Assembly (NCBI RefSeq): GCF_022095695.1
Contig: NZ_JAIFZM010000021.1
Coordinates: forward strand, 1-61,929
Length of the DNA: 61,929 nucleotides
Origin: Oceanobacillus jordanicus
GTDB taxonomy: Bacteria > Bacillota > Bacilli > Bacillales > Amphibacillaceae
Reading direction: 5' to 3'
A model generated the notes under the pieces. It was not told where the DNA came from, did not search any database, and saw only the letters and a program-made list of their open reading frames with translations. Numbering within the stretch: position 1 is the stretch's first letter; every line of letters starts with the position of its first letter. Shown here in pieces: positions 8,319 through 17,200 of this stretch. A program made the translations under genes and the position numbers.

Positions 8319-10264
8319 TATTTTCCACCTCGCAATTCAGATTCTGTTTTTTCAATTTCCTCAACAGGTATGTGATACCCGTGATCCTGCTCAAAGGAAC
8401 GATGAACTAAGCATGCGACAATACCTAACAAGGCAATAGCAACACCAATCCATATGCTAAATATAAAGGAGAACCCAAGAACAAAGAACAGTGAACTCAT
8501 AATAAATGGCACACCACTATTATTCGGCATGTGGATTTCTTTCAATTTTCCACTAAATAGCTTATGGCCGTTATATTTGGAATCCCAGAATGCTTCACTT
8601 GAATTCACTTGAGGAACTTCCGCAAAGTTATATTCCGGTACTGGTGTACTTGTTGCCCATTCAAGAGAACGTGCATCCCAAGGGTCGCTTCCGATATCTC
8701 TTGAAGCATAGCGAGTACTGTAATAGATATTGTAAACAATGATGATAAACCCAATAGCTAACATCACTGCGCCAGCAAATGACAGCATATTCCAAAAGCC
8801 AAAGCCTGTGGATTCAGAATAGGTATACATACGGCGTGCCTGACCATCTAACCCGGATATAAACATCGGGAAGAATGCTACACATGTACCGATTGAAATA
8901 AACCAAAATGCCCACTTACCAATTCGTTCGTTTAGCATAAAGCCAAACATCTTAGGCCACCAGTATGTTAGACCAGCCAGCATCGCAAATACTACACCTG
9001 GAATAATAACTAAGTGGAAATGCGCTACAAGGAACATTGTGTTGTGATATTGGTAATCAGCTGCTGACATACCAAGCATAACACCTGTTACCCCACCTAT
9101 TGTGAAGATAGGTAAGAATCCTAGTGAGTACATCATCGGAACTGTAAATCGGATACTCCCTTTATATAAGGTGAATAACCAGTTAAAGATTTTAATACCT
9201 GTTGGAACAGCAATTGCCATTGTGGTAATAGAGAAAATACTGTTAACCATTGCTCCCTGACCCATCGTAAAGAAGTGATGGACCCATACTACGAACGATA
9301 GAACCGAGATAATTACCATTGAAGCAACCATCGATTTGTATCCATATAAATTACGCCTTGCAAAGGTAGAAATGATTTCACTATAAACACCGAATGCTGG
9401 AAGCACTAATATATATACCTCCGGATGTCCCCAAACCCAGAACAGGTTGGCCCATAGCATATCCATTCCACCATTACCTGTTGTGAAGAATTGCGTGCCG
9501 AATAAACGGTCCATTGTTCCCATTGCAAGTGCAACAGTAAGAACAGGGAATGCAAAGGTAATGATTAAGTTGGTTATCAATGCAGACCAGGTAAACATCG
9601 GCATCTTCATAAGCTTCATGCCTGGTGCACGCATTTTAAGAATTGTTACAATAAAGTTAATACCCGTTATTAAGGTACCTATACCCGCAATCTGAATGGC
9701 TATCATATAGTAATTCGTTCCGACCGACGGGCTAAACTCATTACCTGCCAACGGAAAATATGATGTCCAACCAGAGCTTGGCGAACCACCAATAACAAAG
9801 GACAAGTTAAATAACATCGCGCCCATAAAATAAAGCCAAAAGCTTAGTGCGTTTAAACGCGGAAATGCTACATCTCGTGCACCAATCTGTAATGGTACAA
9901 CAAAGTTCATTAAGGCAATAATAAACGCCATTGCCATGAATATGATCATAACAACACCGTGTGTTGTAAATATCTCATTATAATGTTGCGAGTCGAGCAA
10001 CTGAGCGTCCGGTGTAGCTAACTGTGCACGCATCATCAGTGCGTCAACGCCTCCACGGAAAAGCATAAGGAGCGCAGAAATTAAATACATAATACCAATA
10101 CGCTTATGGTCAACGGTTGTTAGCCATTCGCGCCATAGATAACCCCATTTTTTAAAGAACGTTAAACCAGCGACAATTGCAAGTAGGGTAATCCCAATTG
10201 CAACCATGGAGGCATATATAATCGGACTTGGATGAGGTATCGCAAAACGTTCAAAGAACTCCAT
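8318..10264 (-). CDS. qoxB: Cytochrome aa3 quinol oxidase subunit I (catalytic)
   Basis: Catalytic subunit carrying low-spin haem and the haem-copper centre that reduces oxygen to water while pumping protons. 648 residues, close to the B. subtilis length. Key motifs: [14 protein letters not shown] containing the Cu-B His and cross-linked Tyr, the HHFFTMG histidine pair, and HFHLVIIPG with the haem-ligating histidines. The start at 10264 is chosen because AAAGGAG precedes that ATG; the frame continues upstream without a ribosome binding site. Second gene of the operon. Confidence 0.95.
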   Translation of the reverse strand: MEFFERFAIPHPSPIIYASMVAIGITLLAIVAGLTFFKKWGYLWREWLTTVDHKRIGIMYLISALLMLFRGGVDALMMRAQLATPDAQLLDSQHYNEIFTTHGVVMIIFMAMAFIIALMNFVVPLQIGARDVAFPRLNALSFWLYFMGAMLFNLSFVIGGSPSSGWTSYFPLAGNEFSPSVGTNYYMIAIQIAGIGTLITGINFIVTILKMRAPGMKLMKMPMFTWSALITNLIITFAFPVLTVALAMGTMDRLFGTQFFTTGNGGMDMLWANLFWVWGHPEVYILVLPAFGVYSEIISTFARRNLYGYKSMVASMVIISVLSFVVWVHHFFTMGQGAMVNSIFSITTMAIAVPTGIKIFNWLFTLYKGSIRFTVPMMYSLGFLPIFTIGGVTGVMLGMSAADYQYHNTMFLVAHFHLVIIPGVVFAMLAGLTYWWPKMFGFMLNERIGKWAFWFISIGTCVAFFPMFISGLDGQARRMYTYSESTGFGFWNMLSFAGAVMLAIGFIIIVYNIYYSTRYASRDIGSDPWDARSLEWATSTPVPEYNFAEVPQVNSSEAFWDSKYNGHKLFSGKLKEIHMPNNSGVPFIMSSLFFVLGFSFIFSIWIGVAIALLGIVACLVHRSFEQDHGYHIPVEEIEKTESELRGGK

Positions 10265-10434
10265 ATTTTTTACTCCTTTCAAACCTGCTATAAAGTGAAA
10301 CTCCATTTAAAAAGGACTGATCGAATAGTCAACCGCCTTTTCTCTTAAAAAACTTCACATGCTCAGGCCGGCATGGCAGCACATACGCTGACACACGCCG
10401 ACCTTATTGTTTAAAACTAGGACATTACTTTCAA

Positions 10435-11364
10435 TTAGTGTTCATGATCTTGCTCGGAATGGTCACTGTGTTCTTCATCTGAATGGTCAGAATGCTCATC
10501 ATGGCTTTCTTCTGAATCTCCACCATGATTATGACCACCATGCTCCCCTTCTGGTGCAGGCATGAACTCTAGGTGTGTACCTGTGAAGGTTTGTTGACCA
10601 AGATGGCCTGGTTCCAGAAGTTCTTCAAACTTATCTTCTGTTATTGGGTCTGCAGTCGTTTGCACTTCCTCCACCCATTCATCAAACTCATCTGGTGAGA
10701 CGGCATTTACATTGAACGTTTGCTCTGCAAATCCTTCCCCACTAAAGTTAGCATTTCTACCAGAATATTCACCAGGAACATCTGCTGCTAGATGAAGCGT
10801 TGTTACCATATCGGACATCGCGTACTTCTGTCCACCCAATTGTGGTACCCAGAAAGCACTTATTGGGCCGTATGAATACAATCTAAATTCAAGCGGGCGA
10901 TCTGTTGGTACATAAAGATAATTCATTGTTTCTATGTTTTCTTCCGGATAGCTAAAATGCCATTTCCAATCAGAAGAAGATGCGTAAACAACGAGCGGTT
11001 CTTCATCATACCCTTCTGGTGTTGCTTCAACCTTGTAGTTACTCTCTACCGATACAAAAGAAAGATAGGCTACAATCAGAACAGGAATCCCTACACAGAT
11101 TGCCTCAACCCATACATTACCTTCAATATGTGGCGGCTTATAATCCTCGGGCTGTTTAGACGCACGATATTTAACCAGCATAAAAATTAAAATTGCAAAG
11201 ACTGCAATGACAATAAACGACATAATTCCAATGGAAAGTAAGATAACATCTGCCTGCGTCTGTGCTTGTGGTCCCTTTGGATCCAATACAGCTAATGGCT
11301 CACAGCCTGTTAATACAGTAAGTACAGTGAGGATAGCTGCTAGTATCATCCATTTTATTTTCAT
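10435..11364 (-). CDS. qoxA: Cytochrome aa3 quinol oxidase subunit II (lipoprotein)
   Basis: Subunit II of the quinol oxidase. The 309-residue protein has a lipoprotein signal with lipobox VLTGC, two membrane helices (about residues 40-70 and 85-108) and an extracytoplasmic cupredoxin-like domain. The Cu-A ligand motif of cytochrome c oxidases is absent, as expected for a quinol-using enzyme. The last roughly 40 residues form an acidic, histidine-rich tail with ten His, which suggests metal binding. AAGGAAGGAGT precedes the start. First gene of qoxABCD. Confidence 0.93.
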   Translation of the reverse strand: MKIKWMILAAILTVLTVLTGCEPLAVLDPKGPQAQTQADVILLSIGIMSFIVIAVFAILIFMLVKYRASKQPEDYKPPHIEGNVWVEAICVGIPVLIVAYLSFVSVESNYKVEATPEGYDEEPLVVYASSSDWKWHFSYPEENIETMNYLYVPTDRPLEFRLYSYGPISAFWVPQLGGQKYAMSDMVTTLHLAADVPGEYSGRNANFSGEGFAEQTFNVNAVSPDEFDEWVEEVQTTADPITEDKFEELLEPGHLGQQTFTGTHLEFMPAPEGEHGGHNHGGDSEESHDEHSDHSDEEHSDHSEQDHEH

Positions 11365-11591
11365 AGAGATACTCCTTCCTTATAAATTAGCTATATTCTA
11401 AAACTACAAAACTATTATTGTTACAAACTTCACAAACATATTATTATATTAATACCAGATAAGGAGAAAAACAATTAAAAAGTATTTTCTGTCATAAAAT
11501 GTTCATGGAAATTAGAACAAAAAGTGAACATTTTACAGATGGGGTTTCATAAGCACTTTTAGAAGAGAACATTAGCCCTGACAGGTTAGCT
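11365..11591. promoter_or_regulatory. qox operon upstream region with inverted repeat
   Basis: Likely holds the qoxABCD promoter on the minus strand: AT-rich TATTAATATAATAATATG lies about 80 bases before qoxA. Farther out (about 11498-11535) the arms AAAATGTTCA and TGAACATTTT form an inverted repeat of 10 bp with a 19-base spacer, which could be an operator or hairpin. No regulator can be assigned from sequence alone. Confidence 0.35.
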
Positions 11592-11722
11592 CAATTCAGG
11601 GTTAGCTCGGTCGATTGGAACGTGTTTCTGGTTGATTCACTCGCTATTGTGGTTGATTGGGAGGCGTTTCTAGTCGATTCACTTGCTATTGTGGTCGATT
11701 GGATATCCTTTTGTCTATTCAC
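11592..11722. repeat. 21-bp-periodic tandem array 2 (about six half-units)
   Basis: GATTG/GATTC cores lie at 11613, 11634, 11655, 11676 and 11697, exactly 21 bases apart, with degenerate units at both ends (about 11592 and 11716). Two half-unit types alternate again: GATTGG...CGTTTCTRGT and GATTCACTYGCTATTGTGG. The non-core bases differ completely from array 1, while period and core match. It lies between the thrS 3' end and the qox promoter region. Confidence 0.85.
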
Positions 11723-11775
11723 TCCCCCTTCTCACAAAAACAAAAACTCCGCCATCAATCTCTACTAATTTCCGT

Positions 11776-11812
11776 AAAAAAAGCCAACCCTATAAGGCTG
11801 GCCTCTTTTTGT
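11776..11812. terminator. Terminator downstream of thrS
   Basis: Minus-strand stem GCCAGCC / GGTTGGC followed by seven T, beyond the thrS stop; on the plus strand the same stem is followed by CTCTTTTTG, so it may act in both directions. Confidence 0.75.
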
Positions 11813-11868
11813 ACCAAAATCCGATCCATTCTAATATATTTTAAACCAAACGCTTTGTCCCAAAGTTA

Positions 11869-13782
11869 TCACAATACCCGTTTCGCCACTTGCTCCTCCA
11901 GTAACTCTTTAAAATTATGGAAGGCCAATTGCTCTGTTTCTTTCACGCCATATTGTCGTACTGTAACATCCCCGCTCTCTATTTCTTCATCTCCAATGAC
12001 AAGTGCATAGGGAACTTTCTTTATTTGGGCTTCCCTTATTCTGTATCCTAGCTTCTCATTACGTTCATCTATGTGAACCCTGATTCCTTGTTGTCGCAAT
12101 TCACCCTGAAGCTTTAAACAATAATCTACATGTACTGCAGCAACAGGAAGTAATTGCACTTGCACAGGTGCCAGCCAGACAGGAAATGCCCCGGCAAAAT
12201 GCTCGATAAGAATTCCAAAGAAACGATCAATCGAACCGTATATGGCGCGATGTATAACCACTGGCCTCTCCTTTTCCCCTTTTTCGTTAATATATGTGAG
12301 GTCAAATTTTTCCGGCATTTGAAAATCGAGTTGAATAGTGGCGCACTGGTGGCTTCGCTTTAATGCATCTTTTATGTGAAAATCAATTTTCGGACCATAA
12401 AACGCGCCATCTCCCTCATTCACCTGGTATGCGACACCCATTTGCTTAAGCACATTTTCTAAAGAATTTTCTGCATGATCCCAGAGCTCATCAGACCCGA
12501 GCGATTTCTCTGGACGTGTTGATAGCTCAACAGTATACGAAAAGCCAAATGCCCGGTACATAGCATCCACTAACCGAATTGCAGCCTTTACTTCCTCTTC
12601 AATCTGATCCTCCCTTACGAAGAGGTGGGCATCATCTTGGCAAAAGGAACGAACTCGAAGCATTCCATTCAAGGCACCACTGTACTCATGCCTGTGAACC
12701 TGGCCAAATTCTGCCATCCGTATTGGTAAGTCTCTATAGGAATATAAGTTATTTTTGAAAATAAGCATATGGCCTGGGCAGTTCATTGGTTTCATCGCAA
12801 ACTTTGTATTGTCTACTTCAGAGAAATACATATTCTCTTTATAATGATCCCAATGGCCAGATTGTTCCCATAACCGCTGATTCATCATAAATGGTGTCCG
12901 AACCTCTTCGTAACCAGCTTTTGTTTGTAATTCTCTTGAAAATGCTTCTAATTCATTTCGGATGATTTGACCTTTTGGTAAGTAAAATGGCATGCCTGGT
13001 GCTTCCTCTGAAAACATGAACAGCTCTAATTGTTTCCCTAACTTCCGGTGGTCACGTTTTTCCGCTTCTTCACGTAATTGAAGATATTCCTCCAGCTCCT
13101 TGTTTTTACGAAATGCTACCCCATACACCCGCTGCATCACTTCACCATTCTGATCACCCTTCCAGTATGCGCCGGACACATGTGTTAGTTTAAAGGCTTT
13201 TACCAAACCAGTTCGTGGGAGGTGTGGTCCACGGCATAAATCGATAAACTCCCCTTGCTGGTAGATGGAAATCTCAGCACCCTCCTCTAAATCTTCAAGG
13301 ATATCCAACTTAAAGGATTCCCCCTTTTGTTCAAATAGCTTTCTCGCCTCTTGATACGATAACACTCTCCGTTTTATTTCCAGGTTTTCTTTAATAATGC
13401 TGTTCATTTCTTTCTCAATCATTTTCAGATCCTCATGCGATAAACTCTTTGTTAGCTTGACATCATAATAGAAGCCATCTTCAATGACTGGTCCAATCCC
13501 TAACTTCACATCACCAAAGCAGTGTTTTAATGCTTGTGCCAAGATATGTGCTGTACTATGACGCAGCACATCTAATGCCTCCTCGTCCTCTAGTGTTAAA
13601 ATTGATAACGGACCACCTTTCCCAAGAGGCTGCGCCATATCTACAAGCTGCCCATCAACCTTTCCTACTATCGCTCTCTTTGCCAAACTTGAACTAATAG
13701 ATGCGGCGATCTCCTGAATTGTGATCCCTTTTGAATAGCTTTGGACTTGCCCATCTGGAAATTGAACGCTTATTTTCTCCAT
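11869..13782 (-). CDS. thrS: Threonyl-tRNA synthetase
   Basis: Class II aminoacyl-tRNA synthetase charging tRNA-Thr. 637 residues in standard order: TGS domain, editing domain with HSTAHILAQA, catalytic core with the zinc-binding MNCPGHM, motif 2 region MAEFGQVHRHEYSG followed by RVRSFCQDDAHLF, motif 3 around IHRAIYGSIDR, and a C-terminal anticodon-binding domain. The start at 13782 follows AAAGGAGGAATTTTT; an upstream extension of the frame runs into the T-box terminator and is rejected. Expression is governed by two tandem T-box leaders, an arrangement known for B. subtilis thrZ, so the gene could be the thrZ-type paralogue. Confidence 0.95.
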   Translation of the reverse strand: MEKISVQFPDGQVQSYSKGITIQEIAASISSSLAKRAIVGKVDGQLVDMAQPLGKGGPLSILTLEDEEALDVLRHSTAHILAQALKHCFGDVKLGIGPVIEDGFYYDVKLTKSLSHEDLKMIEKEMNSIIKENLEIKRRVLSYQEARKLFEQKGESFKLDILEDLEEGAEISIYQQGEFIDLCRGPHLPRTGLVKAFKLTHVSGAYWKGDQNGEVMQRVYGVAFRKNKELEEYLQLREEAEKRDHRKLGKQLELFMFSEEAPGMPFYLPKGQIIRNELEAFSRELQTKAGYEEVRTPFMMNQRLWEQSGHWDHYKENMYFSEVDNTKFAMKPMNCPGHMLIFKNNLYSYRDLPIRMAEFGQVHRHEYSGALNGMLRVRSFCQDDAHLFVREDQIEEEVKAAIRLVDAMYRAFGFSYTVELSTRPEKSLGSDELWDHAENSLENVLKQMGVAYQVNEGDGAFYGPKIDFHIKDALKRSHQCATIQLDFQMPEKFDLTYINEKGEKERPVVIHRAIYGSIDRFFGILIEHFAGAFPVWLAPVQVQLLPVAAVHVDYCLKLQGELRQQGIRVHIDERNEKLGYRIREAQIKKVPYALVIGDEEIESGDVTVRQYGVKETEQLAFHNFKELLEEQVAKRVL

Positions 13783-13799
13783 AAAAATTCCTCCTTTAG

Positions 13800-14030
13800 A
13801 TATTAAAAAACGCACTCATCCCAATAAAGGGACGAGTGCGTTTACTCGTGGTTCCACCCAACTTCCCAATGAAAAACTTCATTGGCTTTGGACGCTTTAA
13901 CGCAGCGTAGACGGTATTGGTTACTCTACTTTCCCCAATACGGCTCCAAGGTGGTGTATTATTTTCCATCACTGGGAAGTTCGCAGCAATTCTTCCCTCT
14001 CTGTCAGCTGTAAAAATAATACCTATCCTT
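13800..14030 (-). promoter_or_regulatory. T-box leader, threonine, gene-proximal copy
   Basis: tRNA-sensing riboswitch. On the minus strand the T-box core GGGTGGAACCACG (complement of 13847-13859) forms the antiterminator; the competing terminator is stem CGCACTCGTCCC / GGGATGAGTGCG followed by six T, ending at about 13804. Stem I has the conserved AGAGAGGGAAG. Specifier: two Thr codons ACC ACC stand just before the TTGGAG segment (13950-13955). Uncharged tRNA-Thr would allow readthrough into thrS. Confidence 0.9.
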
Positions 14031-14154
14031 TTCCTAGCATTTTTTTATTAGTAAACTTGCCATCGATCGATTTGGCACGATTGTGTACTTGAGTCTTCAA
14101 AATGTTACGACGTTGTCTTTTGTTCCATGGCTATAAGTTATATTTTCCTAACAT

Positions 14155-14390
14155 AAAAAAACACATCTATCCCGGTATAAGGGACGAATGTGTATGTTCG
14201 TGGTTCCACCCAATTTCCCAATGAAAGATTCACTGGCTTTGGTTGCTTTAACGCAGCAATTACGGTATTGGTTACTCAATTTCCCCGATACAGCTCCGAG
14301 GTGGTACATTTATTTCCCTGCGTTAGGAAGTTTCCAGCAAGCCTTCCCTCTCTGATAACTGGCAAAATAATGCATTTCCTCTTCTTCACT
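14155..14390 (-). promoter_or_regulatory. T-box leader, threonine, gene-distal copy
   Basis: A second complete T-box upstream of the first: core GGGTGGAACCACG (complement of 14199-14211), terminator stem ACACATTCGTCCC / GGGATAGATGTGT with seven T ending near 14156, conserved AGAGAGGGAAGG in stem I, and again ACC ACC before CGGAGC. Each copy has its own terminator, so the transcript must escape twice before reaching thrS, which should sharpen the response. Confidence 0.9.
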
Positions 14391-14626
14391 ACTTATAGAG
14401 GTTGTTCAAAAAATCCGTTAAAAATGACACATCGGTACTGATGACCTTCGACTAAATTCCGACACGTCCTGTGTCGAACGTCGAAGTCACCACATCCTGT
14501 GGAAGCTCGTTGGCTTGCTTTTCCGTTCCTCACGTATTAATTGCATACGTTCCGGTACTCAAAGCTACGCCGCCTCGAACTTCTCGGTCCTTTTTATCCT
14601 CCTTTTTGAACACGCACTTATAACTA
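14391..14626. repeat. MITE-like interspersed repeat
   Basis: About 235 bp bounded by imperfect inverted ends: ACTTATAGAGGTTGTTCAAAAA on the left and the complement of TTTTTGAACACGCACTTATAA on the right. The interior holds further small palindromes (GACACGTCCTGTGTC, CCACATCCTGTGG) and is richer in GC than the flanks. No transposase gene. I recall similar TTGTTCAAAAA...TTTTTGAAC elements scattered in Bacillaceae intergenic regions. It ends directly at the start of the distal T-box, so it may interrupt or supply the thrS promoter. Confidence 0.6.
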
Positions 14627-14768
14627 ATTTTTATATATGCTATTACAAATACTTGAAAAAGGCAATACCTTTTTTCAAAAATTCGAAATGCCCTTACGAA
14701 GTCTTGTTTTACTTCTTGGCTAGACAGGGAAGAGTTGAGAAAAAGGAACCGCTCTAGGAGGAGTTATT

Positions 14769-15509
14769 ATGCATCCGTGGAAAATTTCACTTATATATCT
14801 ACTCTTTTTCGCTGGTATGATTTTTGTGAATTATTCTGTTGGATCCCAAGTAGGTCAAGTTGCCAATCAGGATCCAGCCCTTATCCAGCCAGCTGGGTAT
14901 GCATTTTCAATATGGGGACTCATCTATTTACTTTTGTTCATTTGGATTATAAAAGGTTTTTTCGCTCGCGACCCAAAAGCAGATCTTTACAGAGAGCTAC
15001 GTTTTATGATTCCCTTAAATTTTGTATTAAACAGCTTATGGATTATTACCTTCACCCAGCAGATGATTCTGTTATCAGCAGGCATTATTATTTTATTATT
15101 AATTTCACTAGTAGGGATTTATCAAAAGGTACACCAACATAAAGCCAGCAATACGTGGGACTATGCACCTTTTTCAATCTATACTGGATGGGTATCTTTA
15201 GCCAGTATCGTAAATGTTTTCACTTATATAGAACGAAGTAACGCGCTTTCCTTTATTGGGATAGGAGAAGCAGGTTGGACGCTCGTTGTGGTACTCGGGA
15301 TTAGCTTGGTTGCTATCTCCCTCATTCTCTATCAAAGGGATCTGTTTTACCCACTCGTGTTAATTTGGACGTTTAATGCGATTATGATAAATTCACAGCA
15401 AAACACACTACATTGGGTGCTCATTGGCTGTATCATCATTGTGAGTGCGTTTATTTTATACAGCCTCTTCACAAGACTTAAAAGACGGAGGCACAGAATT
15501 TTTAGCTAG
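14769..15509 (+). CDS. TspO/tryptophan-rich sensory-like membrane protein
   Basis: A 246-residue integral membrane protein with seven hydrophobic segments. The segment GYAFSIWGLIYLLLF and scattered Trp residues in helices (WIIKGFF, LNSLWIITFTQQ, WDYAPFSIYTGWVSL, FNAIMINSQQN) match the long tryptophan-rich sensory protein group related to TspO/MBR, whose role in Bacillales is not settled. TAGGAGGAG precedes the ATG at normal spacing. It stands alone; the next gene is convergent and ends only two bases away. Confidence 0.6.
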   Translation: MHPWKISLIYLLFFAGMIFVNYSVGSQVGQVANQDPALIQPAGYAFSIWGLIYLLLFIWIIKGFFARDPKADLYRELRFMIPLNFVLNSLWIITFTQQMILLSAGIIILLLISLVGIYQKVHQHKASNTWDYAPFSIYTGWVSLASIVNVFTYIERSNALSFIGIGEAGWTLVVVLGISLVAISLILYQRDLFYPLVLIWTFNAIMINSQQNTLHWVLIGCIIIVSAFILYSLFTRLKRRRHRIFS

Positions 15510-15510
15510 A

Positions 15511-16359
15511 CTAAAACAAATCCATCTGCCTAGGTGCTAGACCCTCGAATTCAATGCCCAGCATTTGCTGAAAAGTCTTTGCATTGTCTGCTGCATCGCC
15601 ACCCGAATTATTGTTAAATAGAACGACAATATCTTTCGTTTGCTTGCTTAGCTGAAGGATGCGCTCCTTCCATTCCAGCAGTTCTTGCTCATTATAGTTA
15701 TATAAATAGCGAACTTCTCTCCAATTTGCATCCTTAGGCTTGTTCCAGCCATAGAGGTTTCGACCATGCATGCGAATTAAGGTCACCTTCTCATCTGTCG
15801 CAACAGGAATGATTGGTACGGAGCCATCCCCTGCTTGGGGTTCATCTACAATCGAGTGAATCCAACCTTCCGCTGTCATAAATTCAAGTGTTTGGTCTCT
15901 AAACCTTTTTTCAAACCAAGTTTGGTTACGGAATTCTAAGGCTACAGGGATGTCGCCCATCTGCTTTTTACAAAAACGTAAATAATCGACATTTTCCTTT
16001 TTACAGGTAAACCATGGTGGAAATTGAAAAAGAACCATCGCTAATTTGTTTGCCTGTAAATAGGGCTTTAGGGAGTCTATAAATGCTTGAAACATCTCCG
16101 TTTTAGAGGAGAATTGGTTTTCCTCCCCACGCTGATGTCCTGTCATTCCTTGATATGCCTTCACGATAAAACGGAAATTATCAGGTGTCTCCTTTACCCA
16201 TTTCCTTGCATTTTTTTCTGGCTGAATGGCATAGAAAGAACTGTCCACCTCTACAACGGGAAAGTGACTGCTGTATTCTTGTAGTTTATCCTTTGGTTTC
16301 ATTTGTTGAGGATATAATGCATGATGGTCCCCCCAGCCTGTTAATCCTATGTATATCAT
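15511..16359 (-). CDS. DUF72 family protein (YunF-like)
   Basis: A TIM-barrel-like DUF72 protein of 282 residues, the length I recall for B. subtilis YunF. The N-terminal YIGLTGWGDHHALYP, the VEVDSSFYAIQ segment and VALEFRNQTWF are typical of the family; biochemical function is not established. The start is placed at 16359 because AGGAGG lies seven bases upstream; the two earlier in-frame ATGs overlap or precede the ribosome binding site. Convergent with the TspO-like gene. Confidence 0.82.
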   Translation of the reverse strand: MIYIGLTGWGDHHALYPQQMKPKDKLQEYSSHFPVVEVDSSFYAIQPEKNARKWVKETPDNFRFIVKAYQGMTGHQRGEENQFSSKTEMFQAFIDSLKPYLQANKLAMVLFQFPPWFTCKKENVDYLRFCKKQMGDIPVALEFRNQTWFEKRFRDQTLEFMTAEGWIHSIVDEPQAGDGSVPIIPVATDEKVTLIRMHGRNLYGWNKPKDANWREVRYLYNYNEQELLEWKERILQLSKQTKDIVVLFNNNSGGDAADNAKTFQQMLGIEFEGLAPRQMDLF

Positions 16360-16466
16360 TGCCATCCCTCCTAAAGATAGGATAATGCAAGAAATCATGA
16401 AAAAACAAGCAGCAAGAGTCTGGCTCTTTTCTTTGTCGTTGTCTTATGAATTAAATTGATACACTA

Positions 16467-17045
16467 TTATGAGTGCTTTTGCCCAAGCCGCTCTACTCTC
16501 CTCAACCATGTAGCACGTTTATAATCTGTAGAATTTTTAACTGGAGTTATTTCGGTTATCCGTACTGGTTTTATACCACAAAAATCCAATACATTGCGTT
16601 TCATTACCTGATGTCCAGCACGCCGGTAAACCAAACGGTTGTACCAGGATGGTGTGTCCATCGTTACAATAAGGTGGGCTGTTTTTCCAGTCAATAGTTT
16701 ATCCCAAAGGGCAGAACCTTCCCGATAGCGAAAAGCAAATCCTGGAAGAAACACCCGATCAATAAATCCTTTTAATAAAGCAGGCATGGCCCCCCACCAA
16801 GTCGGATACACAAAAACCAAATGGCTCGCCCATTCAATCCATTCCCGAGCCTTAATCAAATCAACTTCCAATTCCGTTCGTTTTCTATACCCATATTTTA
16901 GATTTGGTTCAAAATTTATTGTGCTTAAATCAATGAAGCGCACCTCACCCGTAGCTCCTGCTCCCTCTTTGTATGCCTCGGATAAACTCCTACAAAAACT
17001 CTCCGGATCTGGATGGCCATTTATAATCAGAATCTTTTCTTTCAA
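16467..17045 (-). CDS. NAD(P)H-dependent quinone reductase, flavodoxin fold
   Basis: 192 residues of the NQO/KefF/MdaB flavodoxin-like fold: ILIINGHPDPESFCRSL at the N-terminus (phosphate-binding loop for FAD or FMN), then VFVYPTWWGAMPALLKGFIDRVF, the active-site region of this family. It probably performs two-electron reduction of quinones or related electrophiles. The start is TTG at 17045, eight bases after GGAGGAAGG. The AraC-type gene at 17201 is divergent and shares the 155-bp promoter region, so it is the likely regulator. Confidence 0.85.
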   Translation of the reverse strand: MKEKILIINGHPDPESFCRSLSEAYKEGAGATGEVRFIDLSTINFEPNLKYGYRKRTELEVDLIKAREWIEWASHLVFVYPTWWGAMPALLKGFIDRVFLPGFAFRYREGSALWDKLLTGKTAHLIVTMDTPSWYNRLVYRRAGHQVMKRNVLDFCGIKPVRITEITPVKNSTDYKRATWLRRVERLGQKHS

Positions 17046-17200
17046 AATCCTTCCTCCTTTTTACATTTCATCGAATTAAAATTTGTAAAACCATGCCCTA
17101 GAAGTATTGCTACAAAAAGCATAGAATAGTTTTATAGACAAAGAAATGATGAATAGCGCAATAAACATGTTGATATGCGCAAAGTAGAGGAGAGAGAGGT

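Noticed and set aside
11365-11470. Rex-type operator before qoxA (TTTGTGAAGTTTGTAAC)
   Set aside because: Only one half-site fits; the second half is too degenerate to support it.
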